Source: Muscardinus avellanarius (lineage: Eukaryota; Chordata; Mammalia; Rodentia; Gliridae). Taken from it: DNA of 64,000 bases. Positions 1 through 12,600 of the stretch are shown here, one piece after another. Position 1 is the first letter of the stretch, and each line of letters starts with the position of its first letter. The DNA is taken from assembly GCA_963383645.1 (NCBI GenBank), contig OY726561.1, forward strand, positions 23,578,795 through 23,642,794. The letters are read 5' to 3'. The translations under genes and the position numbers were made by a program. The notes below the pieces were generated by a model. It saw nothing but the letters and a program-made list of their open reading frames with translations. It ran no database searches and had not been told where the DNA came from.

Positions 1-150
1 CAGGATACACTCCCAGACCTATTTTTTATATTTTTTAAAATTTGGAAACAGAGTCTCTTAAGCCAGAGCAGCTGGCTTCGAACCTGCACGATCCTCCTGT
101 CTCCACCTCCCAAGCGTGGGGATTACAAGCATGCGCCACCATGTCCGGCT
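1..150 (-). mobile_element. B1-dID SINE (type I), minus strand, cut by the window edge
   Basis: Inverted SINE lacking its 3' end outside the window. It shows the type I marker TCTCTTAAGCCAG and the B-box region CTTCGAACCTGCACGATCCT. The pol III A-box side ends in CACCATGTCCGGCT at 150. Confidence 0.9.
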
Positions 151-152
151 GG

Positions 153-166
153 TGTATGTATGTATG

Positions 167-211
<45 letters not shown>
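153..211 (+). repeat. (GTAT)n then (TA)n microsatellite
   Basis: A few GTAT units followed by about 23 TA units. Abuts the 5' end of the SINE at 1-150. Confidence 0.95.
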
Positions 212-213
<2 letters not shown>

Positions 214-1422
214 CTTGGTTTACTTTTTATTGAAAATTTATTTTCATAGATTCATATGGTTGAGAAGAAATGCATAATGTATTAAACTTTTAAACAACCA
301 ATCAGAAAGTACTTAAAATAATTCTTTCATTCTCCCATCTTCACTAAGTTTCAATATTTGCTCTACCAGACTATGCTTTTGACACTTGAAATACTGAGAT
401 TAACAAGGCATTCTACTTCTACATTTGAAGCTCATATGCTAAGAAAGGATAGGCCAAATCACTATACAGTTAATTATGATATGACATAGCATGCAAATAT
501 ATGCATATACTATACAATATAATGTAGGAAACATGTACGGCTTGCCAATTAGTCATTATAGGTAAATAAGGATTTTAATATGATAGTATTTCAAGAAAAA
601 ATAATATTAAAATATATTGTGGGTGATTCAGGGTATAGAGTAATTCTAAGCAGTGTTGAATGGACAGCAGACAAGAAATATGTGATTACAGTTTAATTAT
701 CTTTTTAAAAGACATACCAATTCAATAAAATTATAACCACTCAACGAAAGTATGTGTATTCAATGTAAAAAGCTTAAGTCAAAAGTAAATTGTAAATCCC
801 AACAATCAAATTATTACTGTCAATAGACAGTATATATAATTATGAATATTTACACCACATTTTACATTTTGAAAGCATAGATAATTTGTGATTTCAATGA
901 CTATGCTTACTACATTTTAGAAATTTTAGAAAGATAGTGCATCTTTTTTGTAACAGCATTTCTAATTATTCTAGAATGTGTGGAGAGGTCCAAATGCAGT
1001 TAGTTAACAGCTTGTCTCTCTGACTATCCCTTGTATTTATGTTCTTTTGGTCACATATTTCTATCTATACCTATTATCCAAATATGAGGGCTACAACAAA
1101 GATTCCTTTAAAGTATGGTGTTTCATACATAAAATGAGATCACAGTGTCATCCGAGATATAAAATATAAACTTGGCATTAAATAAATTACAAATAGAAAG
1201 GTAGCATCAGCCCAGCAATTGTATGGACATTGAATGAGCACCAGTGAAGATACGAGTGCTGAACTATTCATTATAAAGTTGCGGTATGCAGGACTCAATA
1301 TATTTTTATATTTGAAGACATACTAAATCTGTGGTAACTGTCAACGACATTGCTACAGAAGAAAATGAGATATTTAAGAAGAAACAATGAAAGAAATGAT
1401 TAAAGTGTTTGTGATCCAGACA
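212..1422. other. Intron, AT-rich, no feature seen
   Basis: Unique AT-rich sequence. I see no exon, SINE or L1 words. It is part of the NCAM2 intron downstream of the fibronectin exon. Confidence 0.6.
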
Positions 1423-1476
1423 TTGCAGTAAACATTGGTATACTAGCACTTGCAGTAAACATTGGTATACTAGCAC
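1423..1476 (+). repeat. Perfect 27-bp tandem duplication
   Basis: The 27-mer starting TTGCAGTAAACATTGGTATA occurs twice without a mismatch at 1423-1449 and 1450-1476. Probably recent slippage or a local duplication in unique intron. Confidence 0.97.
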
Positions 1477-1708
1477 TCTGGAAGCTGACATGGGATGAAT
1501 ACATGCTCTGGCATAGAAAAACACAACATGCTGAAATCTCTAGCCCCAGGATTGTAAGTGAGAGAGCCCTACTTCCAGGACTTTAAGGATCTTGTTCTCA
1601 TTGGTGATTTTTAAGCAGTCTTAGTTTGAGGTCATTAAATATCTGATTCATGCAACTTTTCTTGCTCATATTCTAGATTCACCAACCAAGTTTCTGATTT
1701 CTATTTTT

Positions 1709-2035
1709 TTTTTTTACTGGTGCATTGTAGTCCTACATCTTAATGGGCTGTAAGATGGTAGAGGCATACATGCACATATCACTCATTTAGCCCTTCCCCA
1801 ATTCCCATCCCAGTCAGTCCTCCCTCCCTCCTTCTCATATTTGGCTTACTGGTTGACTTTGATATGTTTGTGAATGTATATTGTATACATTAGGAAATTT
1901 CCTTCTTCCCACCTCCCATTCCCCTCATAGATGAGCCTTATTTGCTCATCTATGGTTTCTCCTTCTTTGTCTAGCATTTCTATTATGGCTCTTTGTATTC
2001 CTAAATTCCACATAATACAGAAATGAGAAAAATTA
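1709..2035 (-). mobile_element. L1 3' UTR end, minus strand
   Basis: Begins with the complement of an A-tail (TTTTTTTTTT), then TGGTGCATTGTAGTCCTACA, a C-rich section and TTATTTGCTCATCTATGG. Same L1 family as 6281-6545 and 11275-12600. Confidence 0.85.
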
Positions 2036-3379
2036 TTTATAGCTCTGATTTTTTTAATGTCTGGGACAGCGATTTATCACTGTAAATTAACAAATGTGCT
2101 TATATATCAGTCTGATAAGCATAGAAATATGCTTCTGACAGATAAATTATATTGTATCAAAGTCAGTTTCTTAACTTAATCACTTTGGCCTATCTAAAGC
2201 CAATATAAAATCTCTGTGATATTGTCACTTTGTAGGAAGTCTTGGAAGAGGCTTTTTCTCAGGGAAATAGGTGCAGAGTGTGGTGGAAATGGACTGTTCT
2301 GCCATACTTATTTCTAGCATATTCAGACTTAGCATTTCTTTTCTTCATACTGGTGATTGAGTACCTTTGAGTGTTCTACAGTGTAAGAAGTAATGTATTA
2401 TCTCTATCATTCACTTAAAATTCTTTTCATTCTCTCTCTTAAAAATTAAGAATATTTTAAAACATTATTCCTGCAACTCAGTTAATATTTCCTTTTATAC
2501 TAAAGTCCTGGATCCTATTCACTTATTCATAGTTTTGTAAATCTTCCCTCATGATACACAATGTGTGTACAATGAATATTAACTATCCAAAAGATCATTA
2601 TTAAAAGCTATATTAGAAACTCACCTATTTAAGATATTATTTGAAGAATGTGGTAAGTCATGGACAACTTATTGATCTGACAATTTTATCAAAACATTGT
2701 AGTTCTTCTCAGTAGAACGTAACAGATGTCAACACACGTGGTCCTTGAACAACCTCACTTGCTCTTTCTCCAGATTCACTAAGATTGTTCCCTTTTCTTC
2801 TCAGGAAGACTCAAGCCTTAGACTAAAATCCTACCCCATACACGTTAGAGAAAAGGAAGACCCCTTATAGAAAGAATACTGTGGAACATTAATCGTCTAC
2901 CATTTTATACTATTTTTTCAACCAACTCATTGTGGTTCTGTGCCCTAATTCATAGACTCCAACAATAATTTTTAAATTATGTCCTATTTTCTTCTATATA
3001 CATTCTACAGATATAATCCTATATAAATAAGGGAAAATTATGTAAGGCGCTTTAAAATTTCAAAAGAAACTAATCTGTTATTAAAAATGACAAGATTTAT
3101 AATACAAAAGTGCACTTTAAAAACACACTTTTAAAGTACATTTTAGTAGACAAATGAATTTTTACAGATGACTTCATAAATGCATATGTAGGTTGCCTAT
3201 ATTTTAGAGCATGACTAATACTTCCATTTGTAAAAAAATCATTAATAAAAATAAATACATATTTAAAATAGTCTAATATATTAACATTTGCATTTATACC
3301 AACAAAATTTCAAAAGAAAAAATTTTCTGCAGACTAAAACATTGGTTGATTCTATTAAAGTCTTACATATTTACTAAAG
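2036..3379. other. Intron, AT-rich, no feature seen
   Basis: No coding or repeat signature recognised. A near-palindrome of A/T words sits near 3095-3140 (CACTTTAAAA / TTTTAAAGTA). Confidence 0.5.
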
Positions 3380-3472
3380 GGAGAGAGCTAAGGATGTAGC
3401 TTAGTAATAGATCCCTGCATGCAGTGCAGGTTCTAGGTTTAACTTCAACCTCTCAAAAGAAGAAAAGAAAAA
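3380..3472 (+). mobile_element. ID-like SINE monomer, decayed
   Basis: GCTAAGGATGTAGCTTAGTA and CTGCATGCAGTGCAGGTTCT resemble the tRNA-derived ID core (GCTGGGGATGTAGCTCAGTGG). An A-rich tail follows. There is no B1 part. Confidence 0.6.
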
Positions 3473-3660
3473 TAATTAAATAGAAATGGACACTTTTCCA
3501 CTCTGTACTAAAATTATCCACAAGAAAAATAAGGCAGTGTTAATGTCTTCCACACACTATGGCATAGAAAGAAAAGTGAATGTTTGAAAAATAAAAAGCT
3601 AAATACACAAATATATTAGATACCAGAATGGGTTAATCGGCACACAGATCATTGACTCAC

Positions 3661-3834
3661 TTTGAACTCCATGGGAACGTACTATTTTCCAGGTTTCTGA
3701 CGCCACTTCTTTGACATCCACTTGATAGTGGTGAATGGGCACACCTCCATGGGAGTCGGGCTTGCTGAAAGAAACCTTGGCTGTCGTCTGTGACAGCTCT
3801 ATGATCTTCACTCCATAGGGACTGGATGGCACAT
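3661..3834 (-). CDS. NCAM2: NCAM2 exon: first half of fibronectin III domain 1
   Basis: Coding exon of 174 nt. Acceptor ...TTTACAG ends at 3835 and donor GTGAGT begins at 3660. It encodes (D)[39 protein letters not shown] and [18 protein letters not shown], plus one base. The P-x-S-P-x-G start, the KPDSHGG-PI-HY-V turn and the following W are typical of the A to C strands of a fibronectin type III module. This is the first of the two membrane-proximal modules of NCAM2. The exon that would complete it lies beyond the left edge of the window. From memory the human sequence has Asn for the Ser in SFSKPD and Ile for the Thr in SETWK. Confidence 0.95.
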
Positions 3835-5039
3835 CTGTAAAGGAACAAGCACAAAAGACCCATAACCCAGTTGACACAGATGGCCATTACCAAGACTTAT
3901 GTATGGTGCTATGTAAATTAAAAATGTAGAAAAAATTTCTGTCCATATTACTTGAGATGTTTAAATTACAAAGCTTGAATTAACACCTGGATGAGCTCTT
4001 TAAATTGCAAGAAAGAATGTATAGGTCTATTTCTATTACCACAGTAAATAACAATATAGTGTTCAACATGTAAGCTACAAAATATTCACATATTGAGAAA
4101 ATATCTTTGCTTCTGTGTTTCTGTACAATATAAATATTGTATTGAGATCAAGGAGAATAGTATTTGTGTTTATGTGTAAGTGTGTGTATATGTTAGAGAG
4201 AAACAGACAACAGAAAGGGAAAATAAAAATGCAAGAATGAATATATTATTTGATCATTACTACATGTTTTAAGTTTTTTAAACATGTTTTAAATTTCAAA
4301 AAAATTCTTACAGCAACCTGTCATTTTTAATATCACTTATTTCTCATTGAGTTAAATTAAACTTTTAATTTAAATATTGCCTTCTTAAGCCCTTTTTAAA
4401 AATAGTAAAATTTTTCAGACCATGCACAAGAAGGGTGAAAGAACACAGTGGGGAGGGCACTAAAAGCCACATTTACTGACACTCTGTGCTCCAAAAAATT
4501 ACAATGCTTCAAATAAAAAAGTTATAATTTTTCTTGTATGCATTGTATAATTTCTTCAATAATATTACTTCAGGTTAAATAGATTTCTTATGTAGACATT
4601 TATTTTAGTTTCTAATATGAAAATTTCCTTAGAAATAATTATCTAAAAGTCAGAAAAAGTAGACAAAACCTTTCCAATGAGGAAATTACTGAAAATTGTA
4701 CTACGAACATTCAAAAATTTAGAGTAGCTTTAAACTTCACAAAAATTTCTGTCTTTCATTCCTTTTTTCCCATATGTTTGAAATAACCTTAAGCTGGATG
4801 AATAAATAAATAAATATGGATGCTTTCAGAGATAATACATGCACAAATATATAGTAATTATAAATTTCTATCTTTATATCAATTTGGCATTCATATAAAA
4901 GGCCTAAATAGCAGATAATAGTCAAACAGACATTATTTGGCATACTTAGGACATTATACCAAGTGCCATATACATGTATATTTCTATAACTCTGAACCTC
5001 ATTATGAAATATAATTGCAATGCACCAACAAAAGTATAT
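3835..5039. other. Intron, AT-rich, no feature seen
   Basis: First part of the 10.3-kb intron between the Ig5 and fibronectin exons. Only the acceptor side of the fibronectin exon (AG at 3836-3835 with a short pyrimidine tract) is functional here. Confidence 0.55.
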
Positions 5040-5145
5040 TTTATTTTTATTTATTTTTAAATTTTTATTGCTGCATTGTAGTCATGCATCTCAATGGTGT
5101 ACAAGATGGCAGAAGCATACTTGTACACATTACTCATTTATATTT
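5040..5145 (-). mobile_element. L1 3' end fragment, minus strand
   Basis: Short inverted copy carrying TGCATTGTAGTCATGCATCT and TACAAGATGGCAGAAGCATA. Only about the last 100 bp of the element are present. Confidence 0.75.
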
Positions 5146-5846
5146 TAAAAAGTATACAGTTAGGCACATAAAAATACATTATAAAATGTATTATGAAAGG
5201 TCCAGGAGAGAAGGTTTATAACCTTTTGGATATAAATATTGTAAAGTACAACACTGTGTATTTCAGCTCTATCTAGTACCTCTGAATGATTTAGAAATGC
5301 TATAAAATACATTTGAGTCATAACCAAAAGTTTCAAAAATGAAAGTGTAGAATAATGATCTTTCAAAAGTCATAGTGATATTATAGTATTATTTGGAAAT
5401 GCAAATTTTAATTTATCTAATTTACTCAATGTCATACATAAACATTGTCTCAGCTTCATGTTTTTTAATCTCCAAAGAAACCATACAGCTCTTTTCTTTT
5501 GTAGGTCTTAGAGAAAACAGAAAAAAAAAACAACAACAAATAAACATGGATTGCCCTTAGTAAGACTGACAGCCTTTCAGTAGGCTGAGCAGCTGTCTTA
5601 ATGTCCATTAGGTCCAAGTTGGGAATAACATTGATTGTCCTCTGGAGACACATGTCACAAGTGATGGGAGGAAATAAGAGAGAAAAATTAGAATACTGGG
5701 CTCTCGTTTTTAATGCTGTGACATATACGTGGTCATATGTTCTTACTCTGATTGTAGAGCTCTGCAGTCAGAGGCCTCTAATATAAAAAGTTGGGCACCT
5801 TGGTGTGGAACACCTCGAGAGAAATTAAAGACCCCTCCAAACTCAC

Positions 5847-5848
<2 letters not shown>

Positions 5849-5898
<50 letters not shown>
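5849..5898 (+). repeat. (TC)n microsatellite
   Basis: About 25 uninterrupted TC units. Confidence 0.97.
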
Positions 5899-5900
<2 letters not shown>

Positions 5901-6066
5901 ACATATTTCAAGGAACACATCAAGTATATTTCCCCCTCTAACACAAAAACATTTTAAAATGTTTTGCATCATCAAGCAAAATTTTGAAGCCCTATATCTG
6001 AATATACTACAAGTGTGGAAAAAAAGAATGGATACAATATGGTTGCAAAGGAGATCTTGATGAATA

Positions 6067-6095
6067 CATGTTTGTTTGTTTGTTTGTTTGTTTAT
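6067..6095 (+). repeat. (TTTG)n
   Basis: Short run of TTTG units, the complement of the A-rich tail of the adjacent minus-strand SINE. Confidence 0.85.
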
Positions 6096-6099
6096 TTAT

Positions 6100-6272
6100 G
6101 GTGGTACTAGGGTTCCTGGAAGCCCTTCTACCTCCGGGCTACACACCCAGACCTATTTTATTTTTGGAAACAGGGTCTCTTAAGCCAGTGTGGCTGGCTT
6201 CAAACCTGTGCAATCCTCCTGTCTCCACCTCCCAAGCATGGGGATTACAAGTGTGCACCACCACACCTGGCT
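6100..6272 (-). mobile_element. B1-dID SINE (type I), minus strand
   Basis: Full-length inverted copy running from GGTACTAGGGTTCCTGGAAG to CACCACACCTGGCT, with the type I marker TCTCTTAAGCCAG. Little diverged, so young. Confidence 0.92.
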
Positions 6273-6280
6273 TATTTTTA

Positions 6281-6545
6281 TTTTTTATTGGTGCATTGTA
6301 GTCATACATCTTAATGGGGTAGAGACATACATTCACACATCATTTATTTAGCCCTTCCCCTATTCCCACCCCATTCCCACCTCCCTCCCTCTCATGTTTG
6401 GATTACTGATTGATATGTTTATAAATATATCTCATATTCATTAGAAAATTTCTCTCTTCACCTCTCCCGTTCCCCTCAGTTAGGTCACCTTATTTGCTCA
6501 TCTATGTTTTCTTTCTCATCTAGAGTTTCTCCTATCACCCTATCC
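6281..6545 (-). mobile_element. L1 3' UTR end, minus strand
   Basis: Inverted 3' UTR with TTGGTGCATTGTAGTCATAC, a C/T-rich section and CTCAGTTAGGTCACCTTATT. Directly follows a minus-strand SINE that ends at 6272. Confidence 0.85.
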
Positions 6546-6857
6546 TCCTCAAGCTATGTGCTCAGTGGAAGAGGACAAGCTTGGCTGAATAGAGGAGGCT
6601 TGGTCTTTGGTCATGGGTATATGAATAGCTGGGATCCCCTGCTAGAACCCCCAAACTAGCATTCAAAGTCCATTTGAAAACATGTTTAAGATGACATTTT
6701 TGAATTTTGCTCAAAGGTGTTTTGGCTACTTGGAATATTGGATTCCATATGAATTTCAATTTCTGTGATGCAAATCATTGGTATTTTGTTTTTAAAGAAA
6801 TTATAATGAATCTTTATATCACTTCAGGTATTATGAACATTAAAAAATATTAGTCCT

Positions 6858-7039
6858 AAACAGACATGGTGGCACATTCTTGTAATCACAGTACTTGGGA
6901 AGCTGAGATAGGAAGATCACCAGTTTATGGACAACCTTAGCTACTTACTGAGGCCCTCTACAACTTAAAAATAAAAAATACAAAATAGGTCTGGGAACAT
7001 AGCTTGGAGGTAGTATGTCCCTGGTTTCAGACCCCAGTA

Positions 7040-7040
<1 letters not shown>
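6858..7040 (+). mobile_element. B1-dID SINE (type II)
   Basis: CATGGTGGCACATTCTTGTA at the start and AGCTTGGAGGTAGTATGTCC in the ID part. It carries the type II middle (GCTACTTACTGAGGCCCTCT). Its tail turned into the (CA)n that follows. Confidence 0.88.

Positions 7041-7084
<44 letters not shown>
7041..7084 (+). repeat. (CA)n microsatellite
   Basis: 22 CA units seeded at the 3' end of the SINE at 6858-7040. Confidence 0.97.
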
Positions 7085-7086
<2 letters not shown>

Positions 7087-7681
7087 TTAATCCTTTCAAT
7101 ATAGGATCAGGGAATACCTTGCCATTTATTTGTGTCCTCTTCAGTGTCTTTGATCAGTGTTGCAGAGTTTATATTACAGAGATATTTAACATCACTGATT
7201 AATTGATTACTAAGTATTTGATTTTATTTTGTAGCTATTATAAATGCATTTGTTTATAAAATTCCTTTTTTAGTGAGCGAGGTAACAATATATAAAAATG
7301 TTAGTAAATTTTTATGTTGATTTTTGTGTCTTACAAATTTGCTTGTTCTGTTTATTGATTCACAACCGTGAACCACCATGCCCAACTTATTTACACTTTT
7401 ATTACAACCTTTGTCTATTAACCATTTTTGGGTTCCCAAGTTCTAGAATTGTGTCTGAAATATGATAGAAATTAACTATATAATTGCTGATGAGTGAGTT
7501 AATAAGTGATTAGGAATAGGTGCAACTATAGATTCCCTAAAAAGATGTTGTTTTCATATATTTTTAATTTTTAATTTTTTAATATTCATAATTATAAGAA
7601 TGAGAAAATCAAGGAGATGTTATGAATAGTTTCTGAATGACATTAAATTTGCCTCATGAGTTCTAAAAAAATGAATAAGGT

Positions 7682-7878
7682 AGCCTGGCATGGTGGCGCA
7701 GGCTTGTAATCCCTGCGCTTGGGAGGAGGAGACAGGAGGATCACGCAGGTTCGAAGCCAGCCATGCTGGCTTAAGAGACCCTGTCTCCAAATTTTAAAAA
7801 AGTATAAAATCGGTCTGTGAGTGTAGCCCGGAGGTAGAAGGGTTTCCAGGAACCCCAGTACCAACCCCCCCCAAAAAA
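7682..7878 (+). mobile_element. B1-dID SINE (type I)
   Basis: Complete copy starting AGCCTGGCATGGTGGCGCAG. It contains GGCTTAAGAGACCCTGTCTC and ends GGAACCCCAGTACCA with a C/A-rich tail. Confidence 0.93.
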
Positions 7879-9507
7879 AGAAGGTATATGTAGGTTTTTC
7901 CAGGCTAGGTCATTTAAGAAAAACAACTTTATGTCAAGCAGAAGAAAATGTGTTTCAAGTAAAATAATTTTAACCTACTTCTGGATAAAATACCATCTGA
8001 GTTTGAGACCAATAGATCAACTGTAATTCTGTATGTACAGAACTGTGTTCAATTGAAATAGCTTAGCCTAAAATCAGGTTTCTGTTCTCAAAAGTGACTT
8101 ATATAGACTTACTGACGACTTGAGTGAAAATATAGATGACTGCTTCATGATACTTGTGCATTAAATCAATCTTGGTAAGAAAGCTAAAATGCTGTATTGG
8201 ACAAAGTCTCAGTAGATTAAAAAGAAGAATCAAACTGACAAGCTGATATTTGGTAGAGTAAGTATAAAGTCCTGTGCTAAGGTTAAAAATAATCAATTGT
8301 GAGGCATGCTTAAATATTTTAAAAAGGTGGGGAACAAGCACAAGAAGAGAAAAATAGATATTAATTAATAGAATTGCAGTGCTCAGAGTAAGCAAAGTCA
8401 TTATAACTTTACTACTCACTGGCCTATGAGATCTAGAACTATGAAGAAATATCAACACATTGGCCTCTACCCAATTTGACCACAATATTTGTGGGTACTT
8501 GCTACATGTTCAGGGCTTTGAATATATTAACTTAGTACTTTTAAGAGACTTATCAGGTAGATGTCAGAAAAACTGCTGTGGATCATGGCCCAGAAATCTC
8601 TATAGGACTGAGGCACCTAGTCCTCAGTTGCAGAATGTCTTTTCTGATGTCAGTTTATGGATGAGCCCCTCTCCTATATTTGCCCAGAGGGTAACTTTAT
8701 CAGAAAAGTTTGTCAATTAATAAAACAAAAGGGGTCATTTCTTTAAGATTTTAGTGAAAAAATAGTTAAGTTGAAATATAACAATACTAAAATGAAATAA
8801 GAAAAATGAAAGTATGAATAAAATTACGTTAAAATGAATTGTAAAACATAGAACAATAGTTTTTAAAAATTAAAATGCATAAAAGTATGCAGAATGCATT
8901 GTTGTATCTTGATATTTTGGAAGTATAAATCTATAATGAACGACTAATAAATAGAATTTGGTTAAATTTTTATTTAATCTCATATATCTTTCAACTATAA
9001 TATGTTCCACAAATGTATATAAACCCAAAAGTAAGTATGGTTCCTAGTTAGAATACAAAAGTATCACCTAAAAGATGCATTTTTAAACAATTTCATGGTG
9101 AAGCCATTTAGAAAGATTATTTCTATATCTCTCTCATTATATTTTAATGTTTTATAGAAAGTTAATAAAATAAAATGATCAAATATATAGTCATGTTCCA
9201 TGGAATTATAGAAAATACTTTTTTTTTCCAATTTTCTAATGACTAGACATTGATCAAAGAGAACTGGATTCACATTTGCTTGTGAATATAAATTCAGAGT
9301 TAAATAGAAAGCCCTTGTTCAGTATTTTTCTGATTTAATCCAAATGTCCATATCTTTTATTTTTAAAATATATCATTTGAGAAAAAAATAATCAACATTT
9401 CTTGGAGACAGTTGTGAGAATATAAAAAATAAATAAAAGAAAATGAACTGTTCACTTATTCTAGTTTTCCACAGTAATATAGGGTAACTATGGATTACAA
9501 TAATGAT
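7879..9507. other. Intron, AT-rich, unrecognised
   Basis: No repeat family recognised. A slightly less AT-rich stretch at 8400-8720 has a 128-codon minus frame and an 86-codon plus frame without a known match. They overlap in opposite senses and lack any family signature, so I do not call genes. Confidence 0.45.
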
Positions 9508-9524
9508 TATATATATACACACAC

Positions 9525-9576
<52 letters not shown>

Positions 9577-9577
9577 T
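9508..9577 (+). repeat. (TA/CA)n then (GT)n microsatellite
   Basis: Short TA and CA runs followed by about 24 GT units. Borders the 3' end of a minus-strand SINE. Confidence 0.95.
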
Positions 9578-9742
9578 GGTACTGGAGGGCATTCTAAATC
9601 TGAGTTATACTTCCATCTCTATTTTATTTTTTGTTTTAAAGCAGGGCCTCAATAAGTTGCAGAGGATGAACTGAAGCCTATGCTCCTCCTGTTTCTGCCT
9701 CCCAAGTACTGGGATTATAGGCATGTGCCACCACACCAGGCT
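9578..9742 (-). mobile_element. B1-dID SINE (older, type II), minus strand
   Basis: Inverted copy with CAGGGCCTCAATAAGTTGCA and TGGGATTATAGGCATGTGCC. More diverged than the type I copies. Confidence 0.85.
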
Positions 9743-10124
9743 TATTATATATCTTATAAAGAGATAGAATAAAGATGTTCAAAGTCTCCAAACAGAAAGA
9801 TGATAAATGTTTAAGAAGATGGAATATTTTCATTACCTTAATTTGATCATGAAACCTTGTATACACACATTCTTATACCACCGCACACAATTATGAACAT
9901 TTTTATCAATTAAAAATAAATAACAAACAAATTTATTATGGAAAATACATGAACTAATTTGTGTGGAAATAGTATAAAAAATAAGATGCAACCCTCAGGC
10001 TGACACCACTCAAGGAATTTCTTTGATCTAGCCAATATTTTATCACACTCATCACTTCAATCATAATAGTAGATATAACAATAATAAACTGTGTTTGTAT
10101 GCATTGGTCCATAATTTAGGAACC

Positions 10125-10205
10125 TATTTTCCATCTGTTAAATTGGTATAAATAATACCTCATGAACTTCATTGGGCTATTATGAGAATTATGAAGATGA
10201 CTACT
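10125..10205 (+). mobile_element. MIR core fragment
   Basis: CCATCTGTTAAATTGGTATA followed by AATAATACCTCATGAACTTC and GGGCTATTATGAGAATTATG matches the layout of the conserved MIR core. It is an ancient mammalian SINE, decayed. Confidence 0.6.
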
Positions 10206-10476
10206 TGTGATTCAATTCAGTTAATAACTCCCATTTCTTCCTACACTTTATCACGCTGCTATTCCTCAGCATAGATCATGCCAAACTAGCATAAGGCAAA
10301 AAAATACTCAGCTCAGGAGCATATGTGGCTGGAGTTCATATGACTAATTTCCACAATTTATTGCAATTGCACTTTTACTAAATAAGGACTATATTTACAT
10401 TATTAAATACAACATCATCATTATAAATATTCAGAGATTCAATATAAAGTGTTTTTATGTTTTAGAATAAAAGTGC

Positions 10477-10679
10477 AGCCGGGTGTGATGGCGCACACTT
10501 GTAATCCCTGTGCTTGGGAGGTGGAGACAGGAGGATTGCACAGATTCAAAGCCAGCCTCACTGGCTTAAGATACCCTGTTTCCAAGTAAAAATATAAAAA
10601 AAAAAGTTATGGGAGTGTAGCCCGGAGGTAGAAGGGTTTCCAGGAACCCCAGTACCACCAAAAAAAAAAAAAAAAAAAG
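10477..10679 (+). mobile_element. B1-dID SINE (type I) with target duplication
   Basis: Complete, with A-tail. The flanks AGAATAAAAGTGC and AGAATAAAAGCGC are a target-site duplication with one mismatch. Confidence 0.94.
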
Positions 10680-10742
10680 AATAAAAGCGCTAGGTATGTT
10701 CAGTAATTATTACATAACATAAAATCTAAGAACCATCTATAG

Positions 10743-10843
<101 letters not shown>

Positions 10844-11274
10844 GAAAGAGGTAAAATATTGTTACCAAGAATTCGGACTATTTCTGAATTATTTTGCTTT
10901 TATAAAGCCTCTTCATTTTATGCACATTTAATTATTGGCCTTAATTTACTTCAGCTTATTTTTTTGAACTAACATTATTTTATACAAAATCTACAATAAA
11001 AATGCATAACAGTAATTTTCAAAATATAAGTCATATAGAAAAATGCAACATGATACAAACATTAGTATGTACTAACTACACACAATACATGTTCCTTCAT
11101 AAACTCTAAGATGCATAGTATGTATTTGTAATGTTTCTATGATCATTGTTCTTCATCACTGAAATTATCAAGGTTAATCATTTTGTAGATGGATCCTCAA
11201 TTTGGATTTTTATATATTATCACAGATTAGATTCGAAATAAGGATTTTAGGGAGGAATATCACTTTTTATATTT

Positions 11275-12600
11275 TTTATTTTTATTGGTGCATTGTAGTC
11301 ATACATCTTAATGGGGTACAAGATGGTAGAGGTATACGTCAACCATTTAGTTTTTCCCCAATTCACTTCCCATTACCTCCTCCCTCCCTCTTTCTCATGT
11401 TTGGCTTACTGATTGACTTTGAAATTTTGTGAATGTACATCATGTATGTTATGGGAGTTTCCTCTTTCTCCCTCAAATCCCCCTCAGTTAGGTCGCCTTA
11501 TTTGCTCATCTATGGACTTTCCTTATTCATCTAGATTTCCTCCTATGAACCTTTTTTCTCCCTAGTTTCTGAATATTAGGGAAAACATCTGATTTTTTCC
11601 TTTTTGTGATTAACTAATTTTACTTCACATAATATTCTCCAATTCTGTTATATCTCTACAAATGACATAATTTTGTTCTTCTTTATGTTTGAGTAAAACT
11701 CCATATCCCATAGTTTTGTAATTTAATCATCTGTTGATGGACATCTTGACTGGTTCCATAGTTTGGCAATTGTGAACTATGGTGCTATGAATATAGATAT
11801 GCATGCATTAATTTGGTAGTTTGGTTTCCAGTCTCTTGGGTAGATACCCAGAAGTGGTATTGCTGGATCATATGTAGGTTCAAAGTGGTTGCACTATTTC
11901 CAAGTCCACCACCAATGCATTTCAGTTCCCACTTCTCCATATACTTGCCACAATTTGTTGTTGTTTGAATTAGAATGATTGCCATTCTAATTGGAGTTTG
12001 GTGCAATCTTAGGGTAGTTATGATTTGTATCCCTTTGATTTCTTTTTTATACATTTACTAGCCATTTCATTTCTTCTTTTGTGAAGTGTCTAGTTCACTT
12101 GTCCATTTCTGGTTGGCTTATTTGTTTTCTTAGAAGCAAGTTTCTTGAGTTCTCTGTGTATTCTATATATTAGCCTTCTATTGGAGGCAATTTTTTCTCC
12201 CATTTTGTATGATCTCTCTTGAAGTTCTTGATGGTTTTCTTTGTTGTACTCAAGCTCTTCATTTAATGAAATCCCACATACTGATCCTTATTTTAATTTC
12301 TTGTGCCTTTAGATCATGTTGAAAAAAGTCTTACTTATGTCTTTGTGTTGAAGTGTTGGACCTCTGCCCTCTTCAAGGAACTGTCAGGTCTCTGGTCTGA
12401 TTTCTGAGTCTTTGATCCATCTTGAATTGACTTTTGTGCAAGGTGAGAAAGTGGGGATTATTTCCATTTTTCTGTGTAGGTTAACCAGTTTTGCCTATAC
12501 CATTTGTTGAAGAGGTAATTTTTTTCCCAGTGTGTGTTTTCAGCCCCTTTTTCAAAAATCAATTGGCTATAAGTGTGCAGATTTGTTTCTAATCGCACAC
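11275..12600 (-). mobile_element. L1 3' portion, minus strand
   Basis: Inverted L1. The 3' terminal words TTGGTGCATTGTAGTCATAC lie at 11284 and the C-rich 3' UTR complement near 11350-11470. The ORF2 C-terminus in reverse runs to about 12600, with words such as CATCTGTTGATGGACATCTT and TTGGGTAGATACCCAGAAGT. It is 5' truncated. It shares its orientation with NCAM2. Confidence 0.88.

Noticed and set aside
8099..8720. Possible small gene from frames of 128 (minus) and 86 (plus) codons
   Set aside because: The frames overlap in opposite directions, are AT-driven and hydrophobic, and show no recognisable domain or splice structure.
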